A DNA stretch of 64,000 bases, from assembly GCA_037783545.1 (NCBI GenBank), contig JBBELK010000515.1:186001-250000 (forward strand), read 5' to 3'. The DNA comes from Henricia sp. BOLD:AAB3569. Its lineage: Eukaryota; Echinodermata; Asteroidea; Spinulosida; Echinasteridae. The notes beneath the pieces are model-generated. The model was given only the letters and a program-made list of their open reading frames with translations, made no database searches and was not told the origin of the DNA. This document shows positions 60,605 through 64,000 of this stretch, piece after piece (position 1 is the stretch's first letter; every line of letters begins with the position of its first letter). Both the position numbers and the translations under genes were made by a program.

Positions 60605-60719
60605 GGCCTTTTTTCCAAATCTCGACTTGGGCTCGGGCTCAGGCTCAGGCTCCGGCTCCGGCTCCATGTAAACCACATGGAGCCGGAGCCTGAGCCCAAG
60701 TCGAGATTTGAAAAAGGCC
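60605..60719. mobile_element. 115-bp hairpin MITE with GGCTC(A/C)G repeats
   Basis: GGCCTTTTTTCCAAATCTCG at left and CGAGATTTGAAAAAGGCC at right fold into a near-perfect hairpin. The left arm has six GGCTC(N) hexamers and the right arm fewer, so the arms differ by repeat slippage. Confidence 0.85.
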
Positions 60720-60924
60720 TATATTTACTTTTTCCACCGGGCCTTGGAATGCGCCCATTTTGAATTACGACTGCGCATGCGTAGAACGACCGCGTATGGG
60801 AGCCGCCATCATCCTCTGCGGTTTTTACCAAATACACCAGAATTGTTACAAAATCTTTTTTATTGTCAGATTCAAAAATTGAAGCAAACATGTTATAGAC
60901 CTATTCATGCGAAATGACAATTTC

Positions 60925-61100
60925 ATCGTGTCCCCTGAATCAGTCCTATAGAGTGCAAAGTGCTGACTGGAAAGGTACCAGACTATATGCGTTCCAAGCC
61001 TCGTCTTGACAACGATATTTGAAAGGCATACGTGGCTGGCACCTTTCGAACTTGTAATTTGTATTCTATGGAATTGATTTAGGGAACACGACTGAACCAC
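60925..61100. mobile_element. MITE with CGTGTCCCCTGAATCAGT ends, copy 2
   Basis: TCGTGTCCCCTGAATCAGTC at left and the diverged GATTTAGGGAACACGAC at right; internal GTTCCAAGCCTCGTCTT shared with 37803-37975. Confidence 0.75.
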
Positions 61101-62640
61101 CTGTCTAAGTAATATTGAAATATTGTAAACTAATCAACAAAAATGTACTCTTTTAACTACATCCATGCTAGCAACATAGATAATTATCTTTGCTAACTAT
61201 AGCAAGTAATATTTATTAAGCATGCGATTAAAATGTTTGTTTACATATCACAATAAAAATATACATCTTCAAGTAAACTATTCTCATTTGTCACATAAAT
61301 GCCCATTTACCCTTTTGTCGCGTGAGTTAGTACTTTTAAACTTTCACGTAAATCGACAATTAAACAAAAATGTCAGTCACCATTTCATTTTGTTCTATAT
61401 ATTTACAAAATCAATATTTGCGCAGAAGCTATTTATTTATTTATGTATTTTTATCAAAATCGGCGTAATTTACGACATTAACATAACAAAACTTACAAAA
61501 CCATTAAGTTTATGCGGTCAATCTTTTTTTTAACAATTTTGTTTTTACAAAATGGCCAAACGGTCATTTGTTTATCGACAACAGGTGCGCGCACTTGTTA
61601 AAGACCATCGTGTCATTTGCAGACGAAACGTTTTTTAAGTTGCACTGTCCGATTTTAGGCCGATTTGAGCGTCAATTGTTTTGTTTTAAGTTAAATTGCT
61701 ATTTTTGTATAATAGAAAAAGTTATCAGCATTCATTTGGTACCAAGAAAGTAAAAATCCGTTAAGGATTAATGCCAGAAATAATAGAAAACATGTTGACA
61801 TTCTTAATGAGGTTTTTTACCTGACATAGGGATTCTCCAGATAAATTGATTATTCTTCTAAAAGCCATCATCCTGTGTGATAGTTTTATTTATTACAAAT
61901 TTAGAAAACAAGAAACAATAAAAGACAGGCCCCGTCTTTTATTCGACAGGGTTATGACGTAATGTACATGTGCGAGTACGTGTTGTACATTGTACACATA
62001 CTATGTACATATGAGCGTACGTACATGTACATGTTAAGCCTGTTTCAAGAAAATTATCTCCAGTTCCCAACGTCGGAAATTTAAGTTTTTTTTCTGTATT
62101 TTTCGTTACAGAGACACGTAAGCTTTCTAAATTTGTTCGCTTGTGTGGATTAATTTTGTTTAATCCTTTCACCCAAACGCGGACAGTGAAACTTTAATGA
62201 CATTCATGGTAACAACGGCATTACATATTTATAGAGAAGAATGTTGGTAAACTAGCCTGGAGCAACCTCATATGCACAGATGCAGAAAAACTTTAATACT
62301 CGTGTATTATTTCTGTGTATAGAATGAATGCTAAAAATTAAGTTGAATTCAATAACCCTGCAGTGCTTTAGTGGAAATGAAAAAGCACGCTATAGCAGAA
62401 ATATTAAAGCTAACTTCAGCACAAATGAGTTTAAATCCACTTGTCACGAAATACCATTCAGAGGAACAATATTGAATTTAACTCAATGTTTGATGTTAAA
62501 AGTTCATGATGCCGTGTGAAACAACTGTTAAAGAAATTACTTTCAAAACAATTTTATAAACTTTAAGAGAAAAAAATGTAATATGGAAACCACAACCATG
62601 CATAGTTCTTAATTACCCTGTAACCGCTTGGAAGGGCTTG
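61101..62640. other. AT-rich interval 3' of Ig receptor D
   Basis: No exon or defined repeat. A GTACATGT / ACATGTAC alternating tract at 61960-62035 is simple sequence. The 3' UTR of receptor D must lie at its right end. Confidence 0.35.
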
Positions 62641-62646
62641 CCGTCT

Positions 62647-64000
62647 CTAAACACGACTTAGCTCGGCGTCAGAGGGAGGGGGAGCTGAGAGAGCTTCCGG
62701 TTCGACCACAACATCCGGGTTGAAAACCTCATCGGCTGCCGTGGCATCTTCGTGCATGGATTCGGCGTCACTGGGCGGATCAGGCTGGACTAAATCCTCC
62801 TGGTACGCTACGTTCACATTCTGGTACGTGGGGCCTGTCTCTCCAGTCTCAAAGTCCGAGTTGACGATGGGCTTCCTATCTCCAAAGCCATTCGACTCCT
62901 GGCCGCCCTGGAAGTTGCCGACGGGAACCATTCCGTCGTCTAGGAAGTCATCCTCCCCCTCGTGTCGCATAGACGTCGGCCGTGACTTCTTGGTCGAGTA
63001 GCGGAGACCGTTCACGTCGCCTTTACCGAGGTCTTGGTCGGATCTGTTGACGCACAGGACGCAACAAATTACGCTGATGAAGACCAAGAGTACAACAGCA
63101 ATGGCGGCGATAAGAACAAGGATTAGCCATGTTGGAAACGGTCCCAGTATGATCTCAAGTCTGGCTTCACCAAGGCCCAGTTCATTATCGGCTCGGCAGT
63201 AGAAGTCCTTGTCGACGTCTTCTGCTGATAATTCTACTTCCACCAGGGTCTTGACATCCGTGCCACCTGGATAGCTTCTGGCTGTCTTGTTCACTGGAAG
63301 GATGATCACCGGAGACCGGGTCGGCAAGGGGTTTGCTTTGACCTCGCAGTTCAGTGTCACTTTTCGGGTTTCTAGCTGGTGAACGATGACTACGTTCGGG
63401 ACGAGTGTGACTTCGGGCTTAAAGCGAACATCCATGGGGGACTCGGAGCCAGTGAACGGCGTCATGCATGTTGCTTGAGAACCGGTTGAGATAGCAGGAT
63501 GCTCTTCTATGCATTTGTAGAATGCTTGATTGTCATCGCTCGTCAAAGTAATCTTAGCAATGGCAGTAGTCACATCCCCGCTGACAGTCGTGGTGCTTCG
63601 CAGTTTATAACCGCCACCATAAGAGTCCTCCATGCTTTCGGAACCGCTGATTCTCACCCAGGAAAGCCGAGGGCGGGGCACGCCTCCTTTTGAGTTGCAA
63701 GTAAGCGTCAGGACGTCTCCCTTCATGTATACACCTGGTTTCAAGAGACTATTACCCAACGGGCTCCTGTTGCAATCCGGAATTCTAGTAGAGGGAGGCG
63801 TAGGGGTGTTTTCAACAGTCAATATAGCCGTTGTTTCCATTACAGAGTTCGGATCTTTCATGGGATCAAAGACGATACATTTGTAGCTGCCTGCGTCGCT
63901 TGTGCTAACGTTCATGACATTGAGATTGTATTCGCCTTTGCTCGTTTCGCCAACGAACTTGAAGCGTTGATACGACGTGTGAGTGTTAGCGTTGGGACCC
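62647..64000 (-). CDS. Intronless Ig-superfamily receptor D (5' end beyond window)
   Basis: The frame stays open to the window edge, giving at least 450 residues; the signal peptide and the start of Ig1 lie beyond 64000. Visible, numbered from the edge: end of Ig1 (DAGSYKC41), Ig2 with C101, W114 and C163 bracketed by the extra pair C76 and C178, Ig3 with C218 and C268, transmembrane about 290-317, then a 130-residue acidic tail. The first visible stretch GPNANTHTSYQRFKFVGE matches receptor C (GPNTNTHNSYPRFQFVGD). Tail motifs shared with C: LRYSTKKSRPT, FQGGQES and FETGETGPTY392QNVNVAYQ. Y392QNV is a YxN motif. The ORF's first internal ATG at 63915 is not the real start. Same strand as receptors A-C. 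Confidence 0.9.
   Translation of the reverse strand, partial: GPNANTHTSYQRFKFVGETSKGEYNLNVMNVSTSDAGSYKCIVFDPMKDPNSVMETTAILTVENTPTPPSTRIPDCNRSPLGNSLLKPGVYMKGDVLTLTCNSKGGVPRPRLSWVRISGSESMEDSYGGGYKLRSTTTVSGDVTTAIAKITLTSDDNQAFYKCIEEHPAISTGSQATCMTPFTGSESPMDVRFKPEVTLVPNVVIVHQLETRKVTLNCEVKANPLPTRSPVIILPVNKTARSYPGGTDVKTLVEVELSAEDVDKDFYCRADNELGLGEARLEIILGPFPTWLILVLIAAIAVVLLVFISVICCVLCVNRSDQDLGKGDVNGLRYSTKKSRPTSMRHEGEDDFLDDGMVPVGNFQGGQESNGFGDRKPIVNSDFETGETGPTYQNVNVAYQEDLVQPDPPSDAESMHEDATAADEVFNPDVVVEPEALSAPPPSDAELSRV

Overview
The window is a piece of an invertebrate animal nuclear genome. It has spliced host genes with GT/AG introns, several intronless membrane-receptor genes, AT-rich intergenic DNA and a very dense load of short DNA transposons. 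Two host genes can be named from their encoded protein: the first coding exon of a LATS1/2 (Warts) Hippo-pathway kinase at the left edge (300-608, minus) and a complete eight-exon NUP43 nucleoporin gene (12181-20446, minus). LATS1 and NUP43 are also neighbours, on the same strand and in the same order, in human (6q25.1), so this looks like an old conserved gene pair. The gene content and repeat style suggest a deuterostome invertebrate, most likely an echinoderm such as a sea star. That placement is an inference; a hemichordate or lancelet is not excluded.

Layout: 0-12 kb holds the LATS exon and then a transposon-rich interval with a Harbinger-like element that carries a Myb/SANT-like protein, and a tandem array of 13 tRNA-derived units. 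12-20.5 kb is NUP43, whose introns hold many MITEs. 21.7-25.8 kb is an unrecognised single-exon 450-residue gene lying between two inverted copies of a repeat. 26.8-35.7 kb is a pair of intronless class A GPCR genes, about nine residues in ten identical, arranged head to head; their spacer holds three copies of a 9-bp-TSD MITE and a broken LTR-retrotransposon gag fragment. 36-40 kb is nested MITEs. 40.9-64 kb holds four intronless type I membrane immunoglobulin-superfamily genes, all on the minus strand and the last cut by the window edge, separated by repeats and by a 78-bp satellite array.

The four Ig genes are the most interesting part. All four share an extra cysteine pair bracketing their second Ig domain, which argues for common descent by tandem duplication. 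All four carry a YxN motif in the cytoplasmic tail (SH2/Grb2 type), and one ends in a textbook ITIM-like motif (IIYAEL). They look like a local family of signalling Ig receptors. Most of the remaining sequence is non-autonomous DNA transposons. Many have target-site duplications that can be read exactly: 3 bp (Harbinger-like), 4 bp, 9 bp (Mutator-like), TTAA (Kolobok/piggyBac-like) and TA (Tc1/mariner-like).
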